Origin: Oceanisphaera sp. IT1-181
Lineage (GTDB): Bacteria > Pseudomonadota > Gammaproteobacteria > Enterobacterales > Aeromonadaceae
DNA length: 64,000 nt
Assembly: GCF_033807535.1 (NCBI RefSeq)
Contig: NZ_CP136856.1
Span: 2,599,001 to 2,663,000, forward strand
Direction: 5' to 3'
Shown: positions 17,210-25,432 of the stretch, piece by piece
How the letters are laid out: every line of letters starts with the position of its first letter
How positions within the stretch are numbered: position 1 is the stretch's first letter
Notes under the pieces: model-generated
Told to the model about the DNA's origin: nothing
Database searches by the model: none
The model's input: the letters and a program-made list of their open reading frames with translations, nothing else
Program-made: the position numbers and the translations under genes

Positions 17210-18226
17210 TTACTTCTCATATCCGCTAGGATTTTTAGATTGCCAGCGCCATGCGTCCACCATCATTTGCTCTAGGTCGCGTTCTGCTTGCCAACCGAGC
17301 TCAGCTAATGCCTTAGCGGGATCTGCCCAGCATTCAGCAATATCGCCGAGGCGGCGAGGTGCAATGTTAAACGCAACCGGTTGGCCACAGGCTTGCTCAA
17401 ACGCATTAACCATTTGCAACACCGAATAGCCCTGCCCAGTGCCTAAGTTATAGATGCTTACACCGGTATAATCTGCAATACGCGTTAGTGCTTTAAGGTG
17501 GCCCAGAGCCAAGTCAACTACATGAATGTAATCGCGGATACCGGTACCATCGATTGTGGGGTAATCGTCACCAAACACCGCCAACGCTTTTAACCGACCC
17601 ACGGCTACCTGAGAAATATACGGCAATAAGTTATTAGGGATACCATTAGGATCTTCACCCATCAAACCCGACTCATGGGCACCCACCGGATTAAAATAGC
17701 GCAATAAAGCTATCGACCAGCGTTCGTCTGACTGAGCTACGTCTTGCAGTATTTTTTCTACCATCAGCTTGGATGTCCCATACGGATTGGTAGTGCCACC
17801 CACGACAAAATCTTCGGTAATCGGCATCTGCTGTGGCTCGCCATACACAGTGGCTGACGAGCTAAATACCAGCTTAAACACTCCCGCTTTCTGCATGGCA
17901 TTCACTAGCACTAAGGTACCGTTTACATTGTTATCATAATAACGCAGCGGCTGCGCCACACTCTCGCCGACTGCTTTTAGACCAGCGAAATGCACTACCG
18001 CACCAATATTGTGCTCGCTGAATAATATATCGAGCAAAGCCGCATCGCGAATATCGCCTTCAATGAACTCCGGCTGCTTGCCGGTGATTTTGGCCACTCG
18101 GCGCAACGATTCTGGTGAAGCATTACACAAGTTATCCAACACCAACACCTGTTGGCCATCATTCAACAGCTCAACCAGTGTATGTGAGCCAATATACCCT
18201 GCGCCACCGGTTACCAAAATCGCCAT
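17210..18226 (-). CDS. galE: UDP-glucose 4-epimerase
   Basis: Interconverts UDP-glucose and UDP-galactose for glycan synthesis and galactose use, with tightly bound NAD. It has 338 residues, the standard length. The nucleotide-binding motif is TGGAGYIG (6-13). The catalytic residues line up with the E. coli enzyme: S124 in FSSSATVYG, Y149 and K153 in NPYGTSKLMVE. RYFNPVGAHESGLMGEDPNG is also typical. The gene is flanked downstream by the PglL-like gene and upstream by the intact wzb, consistent with membership of the polysaccharide locus. Confidence 0.96.
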   Translation of the reverse strand: MAILVTGGAGYIGSHTLVELLNDGQQVLVLDNLCNASPESLRRVAKITGKQPEFIEGDIRDAALLDILFSEHNIGAVVHFAGLKAVGESVAQPLRYYDNNVNGTLVLVNAMQKAGVFKLVFSSSATVYGEPQQMPITEDFVVGGTTNPYGTSKLMVEKILQDVAQSDERWSIALLRYFNPVGAHESGLMGEDPNGIPNNLLPYISQVAVGRLKALAVFGDDYPTIDGTGIRDYIHVVDLALGHLKALTRIADYTGVSIYNLGTGQGYSVLQMVNAFEQACGQPVAFNIAPRRLGDIAECWADPAKALAELGWQAERDLEQMMVDAWRWQSKNPSGYEK

Positions 18227-18393
18227 ATTTTTATTCCAATGTATAATTTTTGATACTCAATGTTCAATTAAACTAGCTTAAAGCGCAAGTAAGTACACAC
18301 CTAGTGAGTGCTTACTTAGCTAACCTAAGCCTCAACCACTGAACGCCAAGCCGTGTTAAAGAAAACGAGGGCTTACTTAACAGCTCTCGGATT

Positions 18394-18828
18394 TTACTCA
18401 TCCAGCTTGCTCGCCCACAATTCGCAGTTGTGTGCGATAAGCTGATAAACGTGCTCGAAGGCTTCGGGGCTTTTTTTATATGGATCGGGAACTTCTTGCT
18501 CTTGTTGCCATTGGCCAAGCAAAAAAGTTTTGCCTCTCGCTTCAGGTGCTAGCCGAGTAATGCTCTCTTTGTGTCTTTTTTCCATAACCAAAATAATGTC
18601 TGCTTCACGGCATAAGGCGGCAGTTAGCTGACGAGCTCTGTGGGTAGGGCACTCCAGTTGATGGTGTTCTGCTATTTTCCGAGCCGTGGCATCCATGTCT
18701 TTATCTACCAGAGCGCCAAGGCCTGCCGAGTGTACCGTTTTGTTTGGTAATAAGCGGTTAAGAAAAAACTCGGCGGTCGGGCTGCGACAAATATTACCGA
18801 CACACACCACCAGAATATTGTTAAACAT
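18394..18828 (-). CDS. wzb: Wzb low-molecular-weight protein-tyrosine phosphatase (intact copy)
   Basis: Dephosphorylates the tyrosine tail of Wzc, a cycle needed for polysaccharide assembly. It has 144 residues. The catalytic loop is VCVGNICRS with the nucleophile at C9 and R15 of the CX5R signature. The general acid is D in EVPDPYKKS near residue 115. The whole protein matches the broken copy at 12366-12797, and the two genes share an identical N-terminal MFNNILVV. It lies apart from wza and wzc, upstream of galE, so it probably supplies the function lost from the operon copy. Confidence 0.92.
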   Translation of the reverse strand: MFNNILVVCVGNICRSPTAEFFLNRLLPNKTVHSAGLGALVDKDMDATARKIAEHHQLECPTHRARQLTAALCREADIILVMEKRHKESITRLAPEARGKTFLLGQWQQEQEVPDPYKKSPEAFEHVYQLIAHNCELWASKLDE

Positions 18829-18882
18829 TTATAGTTTCCATGGTTCTCAAAGCCGTTTGGTTTAATACTTAACATCTCACAC

Positions 18883-19554
18883 TCAACGAAGCCGAAGATT
18901 CCAATCGATAGACTCTTTGCCTTGTTGCTTTAGTAGCTGGTTGGTTTTTGAGAAGTGTTGGCAGCCGAAAAAACCGCGATAGGCGGATAAGGGGCTGGGA
19001 TGGACGGTGGTGAGGATATGGTGACGCTCAGTGTCTATGGCCGCACCCTTTTTTTGGGCGTGACTGCCCCACAGTAAAAACACCACACCTTCGCATTGCT
19101 CATTAACCGTTTGAATGACTTTATCAGTAAAGGTTTCCCAACCTAACTTGGCATGAGAATGCGCCTTGCCTGCTTCTACCGTGAGCACGGTATTGATCAT
19201 CAAGACGCCTTGCTCGGCCCATGAGGTTAAGCAGCCATGCTCAGGCGTAACAAAGTCTTTTATATCTGTGGTCAGCTCTTTATACATATTACGCAAAGAT
19301 GGCGGCACTTTAACGCCGGGCAGTACTGAGAAGCACAAGCCATGGGCTTGATTAGGGCCGTGATAGGGGTCTTGGCCGAGTATTACCACTTTAACTTGGT
19401 TAAGCGGTGTAAGCTCAAAGGCACTGAATACATTTTGAGCGGGCGGATAAATCACCTTACCCGCCGCCCGCTCTTGCTCCACAAAGGCTAGGGTTTGCTG
19501 CAGATAAGGCTGCTGTTGTTCTTGTTCGATTAATTGCTGCCAGGTTAACGCCAT
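18883..19554 (-). CDS. ung: Uracil-DNA glycosylase
   Basis: Removes uracil from DNA in base excision repair. The start ATG 19554 (MALTWQQLIEQE) follows an AAGGAT ribosome site; an upstream in-frame extension encodes repeat DNA (FPCVSVYSVAKK) and is rejected. Length is 223 residues. The water-activating motif is GQDPYHG with D62, and the HPSPLSAYRG loop has H185; these correspond to D64 and H187 of the E. coli enzyme. The gene is the first housekeeping gene beyond the polysaccharide locus. Confidence 0.96.
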   Translation of the reverse strand: MALTWQQLIEQEQQQPYLQQTLAFVEQERAAGKVIYPPAQNVFSAFELTPLNQVKVVILGQDPYHGPNQAHGLCFSVLPGVKVPPSLRNMYKELTTDIKDFVTPEHGCLTSWAEQGVLMINTVLTVEAGKAHSHAKLGWETFTDKVIQTVNEQCEGVVFLLWGSHAQKKGAAIDTERHHILTTVHPSPLSAYRGFFGCQHFSKTNQLLKQQGKESIDWNLRLR

Positions 19555-19593
19555 TGGGATCCTTAGAGAACTGAGATAAACATTTAAAAATTT

Positions 19594-19732
19594 CTTCGCC
19601 ACGGAATACACGGAAACGCACGGAAAAATGAAGACCAACGCAAGAGATTTTTATGGGTAAGACCTTACAAAATAAAATTTATTATTATGTAATTGCTCTA
19701 CGTCCGTGTTGGTCCGTGTATTCCGTGGCAAA
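19594..19732. repeat. TTTGCCACGG hairpin-family element between ung and tesB
   Basis: The left end reads TTCGCCACGGAATACACGGA and the right end reads TGTATTCCGTGGCAAAAAA; these are inverted copies. The centre carries TATGGGTAAGACCTTACAAA, shared with the copies at 17050, 51437 and 63201. There is no coding frame. Confidence 0.7.
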
Positions 19733-19738
19733 AAAGGT

Positions 19739-20629
19739 TTAGTTTTGAACTTGGTTTAATTCAATACTGCCACCTCGGGGCCAAATGATCCCTTCTTGCA
19801 TGGTGCTGGCGATGAGTATGCCGTCGCGGGTGTAACAGCGGCCTTGTACTAGGCCGCGGCCGCCGATGGCGCGGGGGCTTTCCATGACATACAAAATCCA
19901 ATCGTCGAAGCGAAAGTCCTGATGAAACCACATAGAGTGATCGATAGTCGCCACTTGTAGATCACGTTCCCAATAGGAACGGCCATGGGGCATAAGTGCG
20001 GTAGGTAAAAAGTTAAAATCTGAGGCGTATGCTAGCAAATATTTGTGAATGCGCGGATCATTGGGCAGCTTGCCGTTGGCTTTAAGCCAAATATAACGCA
20101 GTGGCTCGGCCTTTTCGGGCAGCATAGGATCCACGTAATTCACTTGGCGCATTTCTATGGGCTTAGGCGACAGCCACTTTTCTCTGATCTTGGGCGGCAA
20201 GTATTGCGCCAGTGCTTTGATGTGCTCGCTTTCAGATGTGAGCCCTTCTGGCCCCGCTACTTCAGGCATCATTGTTTGATGTTCAAAGCCTGACACCGGC
20301 TCTTGAAAAGAGGCGGTCATGTAGAAGATGGGTTTGCCATATTGCAAGGCTTGCACGCGGCGCGTCGAGGTGGTTTTGCCATCACGAATGGTTTCTACGT
20401 CGTAAATAATGGGTTTATTCACATCACCCGGGCGCAAAAAATAAGAGTGAAAGGAATGGGCGGGTCGATCTGTGGCCAAGGTATATTTAGCCGCCGCTAA
20501 CGCCTGCCCCATCACTTGGCCACCAAACACAGCGCCAAAGCCTAAGTCGGCACTTTGGCCACGATACAAGCCATCGTCTAACTGCTCTAGCGCCAGCAAG
20601 GCTAACAACTCGTCTAATGCTTGACTCAT
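19739..20629 (-). CDS. tesB: Acyl-CoA thioesterase II
   Basis: Hydrolyses medium- and long-chain acyl-CoA esters. The start ATG 20629 (MSQALDELLALLALEQL) matches the usual TesB N-terminus; a frame eight codons longer begins MHKQVAKL and is less likely. Length is 296 residues. Two hotdog folds are seen: the N-terminal one with FGGQVMGQALAAAKYT and HSFHSYFLRPGD, and the C-terminal one with DHSMWFHQDFRFDDW, GRGLVQGRCYTRDG and the terminal TMQEGI that carries the catalytic Gln. It is a lone gene flanked by repeats. Confidence 0.95.
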   Translation of the reverse strand: MSQALDELLALLALEQLDDGLYRGQSADLGFGAVFGGQVMGQALAAAKYTLATDRPAHSFHSYFLRPGDVNKPIIYDVETIRDGKTTSTRRVQALQYGKPIFYMTASFQEPVSGFEHQTMMPEVAGPEGLTSESEHIKALAQYLPPKIREKWLSPKPIEMRQVNYVDPMLPEKAEPLRYIWLKANGKLPNDPRIHKYLLAYASDFNFLPTALMPHGRSYWERDLQVATIDHSMWFHQDFRFDDWILYVMESPRAIGGRGLVQGRCYTRDGILIASTMQEGIIWPRGGSIELNQVQN

Positions 20630-20739
20630 TAATTTTGCTACCTGTTTATGCAACGGGTCTTATAAGTTATCACAAGGCGATATTACCAGCCTAGTTTGCT
20701 TTGAGGGCCAAAGCCTTTCTTGCCACGGAAGAACGCGTA

Positions 20740-20883
20740 AAGTTAATACAGGGCGCTAGGATCTCGCACTACAGCCGTCATCCTGATGAACATCAGGATC
20801 TCTCCCTCCAGCCGTCATCCTGACGAAAGTCAGGATCTCGCTTTAAGTTTTAGAGCAAAGAGCGAGATGCCGGATCAGGTCCG
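20740..20883. repeat. REP-pair elements left of the IS1111-group insertion
   Basis: Bases 20788-20883 hold the hairpin CCTGATGAACATCAGG, then CCTGACGAAAGTCAGG, then AAGAGCGAGATGCCGGATCA, the left arm of a second hairpin. The right arm resumes after the insertion sequence at 22274. The family's ends read GCCGTCATCC and ATGACGGC. Confidence 0.75.
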
Positions 20884-20962
20884 ATGTATGGACTCCTTCA
20901 CCCTCAGAGGAGTACGGTAAGTTTACCACAACCCCGAGTCCTCAATCGGAAGGAGTCCATAC

Positions 20963-22006
20963 ATGAAACACGATACTGTCATTGCCCTCGATTTGGCAAA
21001 ACATTCGTTCCAAGCGTGCACCCTTAAGAATAATAAAACGCAGCGTAACCGCGCTTATACCCGTGCTCAGCTTACTGCCATGCTCAGTAAGCATCCTGCT
21101 TGCGTCGTGGCGATGGAGGCGTGTGGCTCTGCACATTATTGGGCTCGCACTGTCGAAGCGATGGGCCATAAGCCGGTGATTATCGCCCCTAAAATCGTGG
21201 CTGCATTTCGGCTCGGACATAAAACCGATCATAACGATGCGGAAGCTATCGGTGCGGCACTATCACATCCAGGATTAAAAACCGTCACCCCCAAGTCAAC
21301 GGAGCAACAAGGGCTGCAAAGCATAGAGCGTATCCGGGAGCACATGCAAGATCAGCGCACGGCGACCAGTAACCTAATCAGAGCCCTGATATTTGAGTTT
21401 GGTATCACCATTACTAAAGGTTTCGCGGGTTTGCGTGCGGCGATACCCCTTATTCTGGAAGACGCGGAGAACGAGATCCCGATGCCATTACGCGATGAGC
21501 TATCAGAGCTGTGGCAAGCTTACTTATCCTTGACTCAGCGCTTTCAAGCGTTAGAAGCGAGGCGTGATAAGTTAATCAAACAACATCCAAGTTGCGCAAA
21601 GTTGATGAAGTTAGAAGGCGTGGGCCCGGTCAATGCGTTGCATCTCTATCTGATGTTAGGTACTAACGGTGGCAACTTCGCCTCCGGTCGGGAAGCGGCG
21701 GCCTGCGTGGGTGTCACACCCAAACAGTTTAGTACGGGTGGCAAGGTCGTGATGGGAGGTATTGGTAAACGCCACGGCAAAAGGCAGCAGCGTTCGAACC
21801 TTATTCAGGGCGCGCGTTCCGTTTTGCAAAAATTACAGAAAAGAGAACCGGTTAATCAGAAAGAGGCCTGGCTGAAAGCCATGATGCAGCGACGTGGCTT
21901 TGGCATCGCTTCAGTGGGGCTGGCCAACAAAACAGTCCGTACCGCCTGGGCAATGTTGCGTCATGGCGAAGAGTATCATCAGCCCACATTATTAGTCAGC
22001 GCGTAG
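20963..22006 (+). CDS. IS110-family (IS1111 group) DEDD transposase/recombinase
   Basis: RNA-guided DNA recombinase of the Piv/IS110 type. It has 347 residues. The N-terminal RuvC-like DEDD domain starts IALDLAKHSFQ (first Asp) and continues with VAMEACGSAHYW (Glu) and KTDHNDAEAI (the DxxD pair). The C-terminal Transposase_20 domain has LEGVGPVNAL, AAACVGVTPKQFSTGGK and the family's serine-containing end. The ATG is preceded by GGAAGGAG. A third copy of the AAGGAGTCCAT motif overlaps the start region. The gene appears full length and undamaged. Confidence 0.95.
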   Translation: MKHDTVIALDLAKHSFQACTLKNNKTQRNRAYTRAQLTAMLSKHPACVVAMEACGSAHYWARTVEAMGHKPVIIAPKIVAAFRLGHKTDHNDAEAIGAALSHPGLKTVTPKSTEQQGLQSIERIREHMQDQRTATSNLIRALIFEFGITITKGFAGLRAAIPLILEDAENEIPMPLRDELSELWQAYLSLTQRFQALEARRDKLIKQHPSCAKLMKLEGVGPVNALHLYLMLGTNGGNFASGREAAACVGVTPKQFSTGGKVVMGGIGKRHGKRQQRSNLIQGARSVLQKLQKREPVNQKEAWLKAMMQRRGFGIASVGLANKTVRTAWAMLRHGEEYHQPTLLVSA

Positions 22007-22258
22007 CTGAGTCAATCCGTCAACTGAACGAACAACCAAGTTAAATGATAACCAGAAACGAGCGAAGATACAGTTAAGAGGTGAGACCAACCTTCAGAAA
22101 GCCTGTTCATGCCAGTGTGCAAACCATGCCGTAAGTCCGCAGAGGCCTGAAGGTGCGAATACATCAAGGGACAGGGGTAGCTCCCCAATGAGAGTCCGAA
22201 TATACGCCAGCTCCTTACCCATGCTGCTTATTTTATGTTCAAAGACGGTTGTCATACA
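22007..22258 (+). ncRNA. Candidate guide (seek/bridge) RNA region of the IS1111-group element
   Basis: This non-coding stretch lies between the transposase stop and the right inverted repeat, where IS1111-group elements encode their guide RNA. Within it, CATGCCG (22125-22131) is complementary to CGGCATG of the core plus right target (22274-22280), and nearby AAGTCCG (22133-22139) matches the left target plus core AGGTCCG at six of seven bases. RNA ends and fold were not determined. The matches are short, so this is a positional inference with modest sequence support. Confidence 0.5.
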
Positions 22259-22273
22259 GAAGGAGTCCATATA

Positions 22274-22792
22274 CGGCATGACGGCTGGGTGAGGGATTTG
22301 TATTTCTGCCGTCTTCCTGATGCACATCAGGATCTCGTTTTAGGTTCTAGGGCAAAGAGCGAGATACCGGGGTGAACCCGGTATGACAGCACAGGGCAAA
22401 GAGCGAGATGCCGGGGCGAACCCGGTATGACGGCAAAAAGAGCACATCCGAACCTAGCCCTTAAGCCGTCATCCTGATGAACATCAGGATCTCGCTTTAG
22501 GTTCTAGGGCAAAAAGCGAGATACCGGGGCGAACCCGGTATGACAGCAAGTAGAACACGTCAGGATCTCGCTGTTGGTCTTTAGAAACAAGGGCCGTGGT
22601 TTATGCGTCGTCGGCTAAACGCGTTTAATTCGAATAAAATTTAACCGCGAAAGGTCAATCACCTCTCATAAGCCTTCAGTCATGCTTCGATCTTAGGTAA
22701 GCTCGATTTTCCCGTGTTCTTTCGTGCTTCTCGCAGTAAAGAGTTGTGGCAAAAATTTTAGGTCTCCCATCTTACTGATAAAGCAGGTCGCT
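22274..22792. repeat. REP-pair array right of the IS and leader of the next gene
   Basis: Bases 22274-22560 hold the second part of the split hairpin and then at least three REP pairs (CCTGATGCACATCAGG with ACCGGGGTGAACCCGGT; ACCGGGGCGAACCCGGT), each bounded by GCCGTC and GACGGC or GACAGC. From 22690 to 22765 there is a decayed right end of the CCGTGGCAAA family (CCCGTGTTCTTTCGTGCTTC, TTGTGGCAAAAATTTT). There is no gene. Confidence 0.7.
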
Positions 22793-23941
22793 ATGCCTTC
22801 CCCCGAATTGGTTTTTATCCCCGCTATTACTCACATTGATGCCAAGCACTGGGATGCGCTGTTTACCGACGGCTACCCTTTTACTCGCCACGGCTTTCTG
22901 CGGGCGCTGGAGGAAGGCGGTAGCCTAGGTAAAGACACCGGCTGGCTGGTGCAGCATGCCTGCCTGTATCAGGACGGACGGCTGATTGCCGCCATGCCCT
23001 GCTACATCAAGACCCACTCCTATGGTGAATACCTGTTCGACTGGGCCTTTGCCGAGGCCTACCAGCGCCACCAGCTGGACTACTATCCCAAGCTGGTCTG
23101 CGCCATCCCCTTTACTCCTGCCACCGGGCCCAGACTGGGGCTGGCACCCGGTTATCAGCCAGTACAGGTTATGCCTTGGTTTGAACAGGGCCTGCTTGCC
23201 CTGAGCGAGCGCATCGGTGCCAGCGGCTACCAGTGCCTGTTCTGCGAGCCCGATCTGGAAGAGCCGTTACAACGCCAAAATTGGCAACGGCGGGTCAATG
23301 TGCAGTTTCACTGGCTGAACCGGGGCTATAGCCATATGGACGATTTTCTTGCTCGCTTTAGCTCCCGCAAGCGCAAGAACCTGCTGAAAGAGCGGGCCCG
23401 AGTGCAGAATAGCGGCATCCGTTTTACCACCCTGAGCGGCGATGCGCTCACCCCGGAAATCTGGCAACAGTTCTACCGATTTTATCGGCGCACCTACCAG
23501 AAACGGGCCGGTCATAACGGTTATCTCACTCAGAAAACTCTGCTGTTATGGGGCGAATACGGCCGGGATCACTGCGTGCTGTTTGCCGCCTGGCAAGATC
23601 AGACCATGGTGGCTGGCGCCCTGTGCTTTCGCTCACACAACACCCTCTATGGTCGTTACTGGGGCTGCGAACAGGAGCTGGAATTTCTGCACTTTGAGGC
23701 TTGCTATTACCAGGGCATTGAATACTGTATCGAGCATGGGCTAACCCGCTTCGATGCCGGAGCTCAGGGCGAGCACAAACTGCAACGCGGCTTTGAGCCT
23801 CGCCTCTGCTACGGCTATTTCAAGCTATTCGAGCGGGGCTTCAATGACGCCATAGCCGACTACTGCCGACGGGAAGAAGAGCAGATGCACCATTATCAGG
23901 CACAATGCCGGCAACAGTTGCCGTTTAAGAGCGGGGAGTGA
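22793..23941 (+). CDS. FemAB-like/GNAT acyltransferase (DUF482, PF04339 type)
   Basis: A member of the conserved DUF482 group, which has a GNAT-like fold related to FemAB aminoacyltransferases; no specific reaction is established for the family. The start ATG 22793 (MPSPELVFIPA) has AGG upstream and removes a 23-residue repeat-derived extension. Length is 382 residues. Typical stretches are HWDALFTDGYPFTRHGFLRA, LFDWAFAEAYQRH, FTPATGPRL, SSRKRKNLLKERA, FYRRTYQKRAGHNGYL and FDAGAQGEHKLQRGFEP. The gene uses CTG, GCC and CGG much more than tesB or thrC and sits alone between REP arrays, hinting at import from a GC-richer relative. Confidence 0.85.
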   Translation: MPSPELVFIPAITHIDAKHWDALFTDGYPFTRHGFLRALEEGGSLGKDTGWLVQHACLYQDGRLIAAMPCYIKTHSYGEYLFDWAFAEAYQRHQLDYYPKLVCAIPFTPATGPRLGLAPGYQPVQVMPWFEQGLLALSERIGASGYQCLFCEPDLEEPLQRQNWQRRVNVQFHWLNRGYSHMDDFLARFSSRKRKNLLKERARVQNSGIRFTTLSGDALTPEIWQQFYRFYRRTYQKRAGHNGYLTQKTLLLWGEYGRDHCVLFAAWQDQTMVAGALCFRSHNTLYGRYWGCEQELEFLHFEACYYQGIEYCIEHGLTRFDAGAQGEHKLQRGFEPRLCYGYFKLFERGFNDAIADYCRREEEQMHHYQAQCRQQLPFKSGE

Positions 23942-23949
23942 GGGAATGG

Positions 23950-24350
23950 GGATTAGGGATTGGGGAGATTCCAGCCTTGTTTTAAGCCCTCATCCTGACG
24001 AACGTCAGGATCTCGCCCTTATGCCGTCTTCCTGATGAACATCAGGATCTCTCTTTAGGCTCTAAGGCAAAGAGCGATGTTTGTTTAAGCCGTCATCCTG
24101 ACGCACGTCAGGATCTCGCTTTAGGTTCTAGGGCAAAGAGCGAGATACCGGGGTGAACCCGGTATGACGGCAAGGAGAACACGTCAGGATCTCGTACTCC
24201 TGCCGTCATACTGATGCACATCAGGATCTCGCACTTCAGCCGTCATCCTGACGCACGTCAGGACCTCGCTTTAGGTTTTAGAGCAAAGAGCGAGATACCG
24301 GGGTGAACCCGGTATGACGGCAAGGAGAGCACATCAGTTATCGGGCTGCC
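23950..24350. repeat. REP-pair array between the two GC-rich genes
   Basis: At least four hairpin pairs are seen: CCTGACGAACGTCAGG, CCTGATGAACATCAGG, CCTGACGCACGTCAGG (twice), and ACCGGGGTGAACCCGGT (twice). They are bounded by GCCGTCAT and ATGACGGC. The array occupies the whole intergenic space and no gene is present. Confidence 0.8.
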
Positions 24351-24356
24351 TGCGCC

Positions 24357-24956
24357 CTATTTCTCGTAATTAAATACCAGCAGCCGGTTGTTGGCGGGCA
24401 TGGCATGATCTGCCTGCAGGGTTAACCCATGTCGCCCGGCCAGCGCAGTCACATCCGCAATATCCCGTATCCCCATATGGGGAGTCTGGCTCTGCAGCAT
24501 GGCGTCAAAGGCCTGATTACTCGGGCTGGTAAAGCAACCTTCGTAATTGAAGGGGCCATAGATACAGACCGCCGCCCCCGGCGCCAGCACTCTTTCCAAC
24601 CCAGCGAACATGGCCTTAACTTCGGTCCAGGCCATAATATGCAGGGTATTGGCGGTAAATACCCCCTGATGCTGCCCCGCCGGCCACCGCGGCTGGGTTA
24701 CATCCAGCACCAGCGGCGGTAGCAGATTGGGCAGAGCCGCCTCGGCAAACCAGAGCGACATGCCGGGAATATTCTCGGCCCGGTCGCTCGGCTGCCACTG
24801 CAGATGGGGCAGACCCTCGGCAAAAAACACCCCGTGCTGGCCAGTGCCACTGCCTATCTCCAGCACGGCACCCGGCCGGTCAAACACCCGCGCCAGCACC
24901 GCCAAAATCGGCCGTTTGTTGTTTTCACTGGCCTGGGAAAAAGGCTTGTTGGTCAT
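24357..24956 (-). CDS. DUF938 SAM-dependent methyltransferase-like protein
   Basis: Class I methyltransferase fold of the DUF938 family; the substrate is not established. It has 199 residues from ATG 24956 (a TTG one codon earlier is possible; GGAAATA lies upstream). Motif I is VLEIGSGTGQHGVFFA. It continues with WQPSDRAENIPG, FTANTLHIMAW, the GPFNYEG segment and the SQTPHMGIRDI region typical of the family. Like the FemAB-like gene facing it, it has GC-rich codon use and is surrounded by REP pairs. Confidence 0.85.
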   Translation of the reverse strand: MTNKPFSQASENNKRPILAVLARVFDRPGAVLEIGSGTGQHGVFFAEGLPHLQWQPSDRAENIPGMSLWFAEAALPNLLPPLVLDVTQPRWPAGQHQGVFTANTLHIMAWTEVKAMFAGLERVLAPGAAVCIYGPFNYEGCFTSPSNQAFDAMLQSQTPHMGIRDIADVTALAGRHGLTLQADHAMPANNRLLVFNYEK

Positions 24957-24989
24957 CAATATATTTCCTTCATCAAATGCCGGTGAACC

Positions 24990-25425
24990 ATGATCTTATG
25001 ATACTGGGGCCGGTGTTTGCATTTACGCCGTCATCCTGATGAAAATCAGGATCTCTCTTTAGGCTCTAGGGCAAAGAGCGAGATACCGGGGCGAACCCGG
25101 TATGACGGCAAAGGGCCGGTATTTGCATTTACGCCGTCATCCTGATGCACATCAGGATCGCGCTTTAAGTTCTAGGGCAAAGAGCGAGATACCGGGGCGA
25201 ACCCGGCATGACGGCAAAAAGAGCGCATCCGAACCTCGCCCTTATGCCGTCTTCCTGACGCACGTCAGGATCTCGCTTTAGGTTCTAGAACAAAGAGCGA
25301 GATACTGGGGCGAACCCGGTACCGGCATGACGGATAGTAAAAAAACACCGAGCTTTGGGCTCGGTGTTTTGGTTTTAGCTGGGCGCTACGCCCGTCATAC
25401 CGGGCTTGACCCGGTATTGGTGCTG
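24990..25425. repeat. REP-pair array downstream of thrC
   Basis: The stretch contains three REP pairs (CCTGATGAAAATCAGG with ACCGGGGCGAACCCGGT; CCTGATGCACATCAGG with ACCGGGGCGAACCCGGC; CCTGACGCACGTCAGG with a drifted partner). A separate half element (GTCATACCGGGCTTGACCCG) lies at 25389-25417, beyond the thrC terminator. There is no coding frame. Confidence 0.8.
25341..25372 (-). terminator. Rho-independent terminator of the thr operon
   Basis: The minus strand reads AAAACACCGAGC, a CCAAA-type loop, GCTCGGTGTT and a run of T. The stem of about 11 pairs followed by seven T residues lies about 60 bases after the thrC stop. Confidence 0.85.
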
Positions 25426-25432
25426 GGCGCTA

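Larger units (their letters stand above)
20884..22273 (+). mobile_element. IS110-family element, IS1111 group, inserted in a REP hairpin
   Basis: The element carries one transposase gene and sub-terminal inverted repeats: ATGGACTCCTTC at 20888-20899 and its exact complement GAAGGAGTCCAT at 22259-22270, set 4 and 3 bases in from the ends. The flanks are the two parts of one hairpin, ...ATGCCGGATCAGGTCCG and CGGCATGACGGC. Joining them through a shared CG restores arms ATGCCGGA and TCCGGCAT. Ends are therefore placed at 20884 and 22273 with CG as the core. IS1111 elements are known to target REP sequences. Confidence 0.85.

Noticed and set aside
19555..19638. N-terminal extension of ung
   Set aside because: The extra residues are the translation of the adjacent hairpin repeat (VYSVAKK); the ATG at 19554 has a good ribosome site and the family start.
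22094..22327. 77-codon minus-strand frame across the right end of the IS1111 element
   Set aside because: It crosses the element boundary and covers the candidate guide-RNA region. No family resemblance and no ribosome site.
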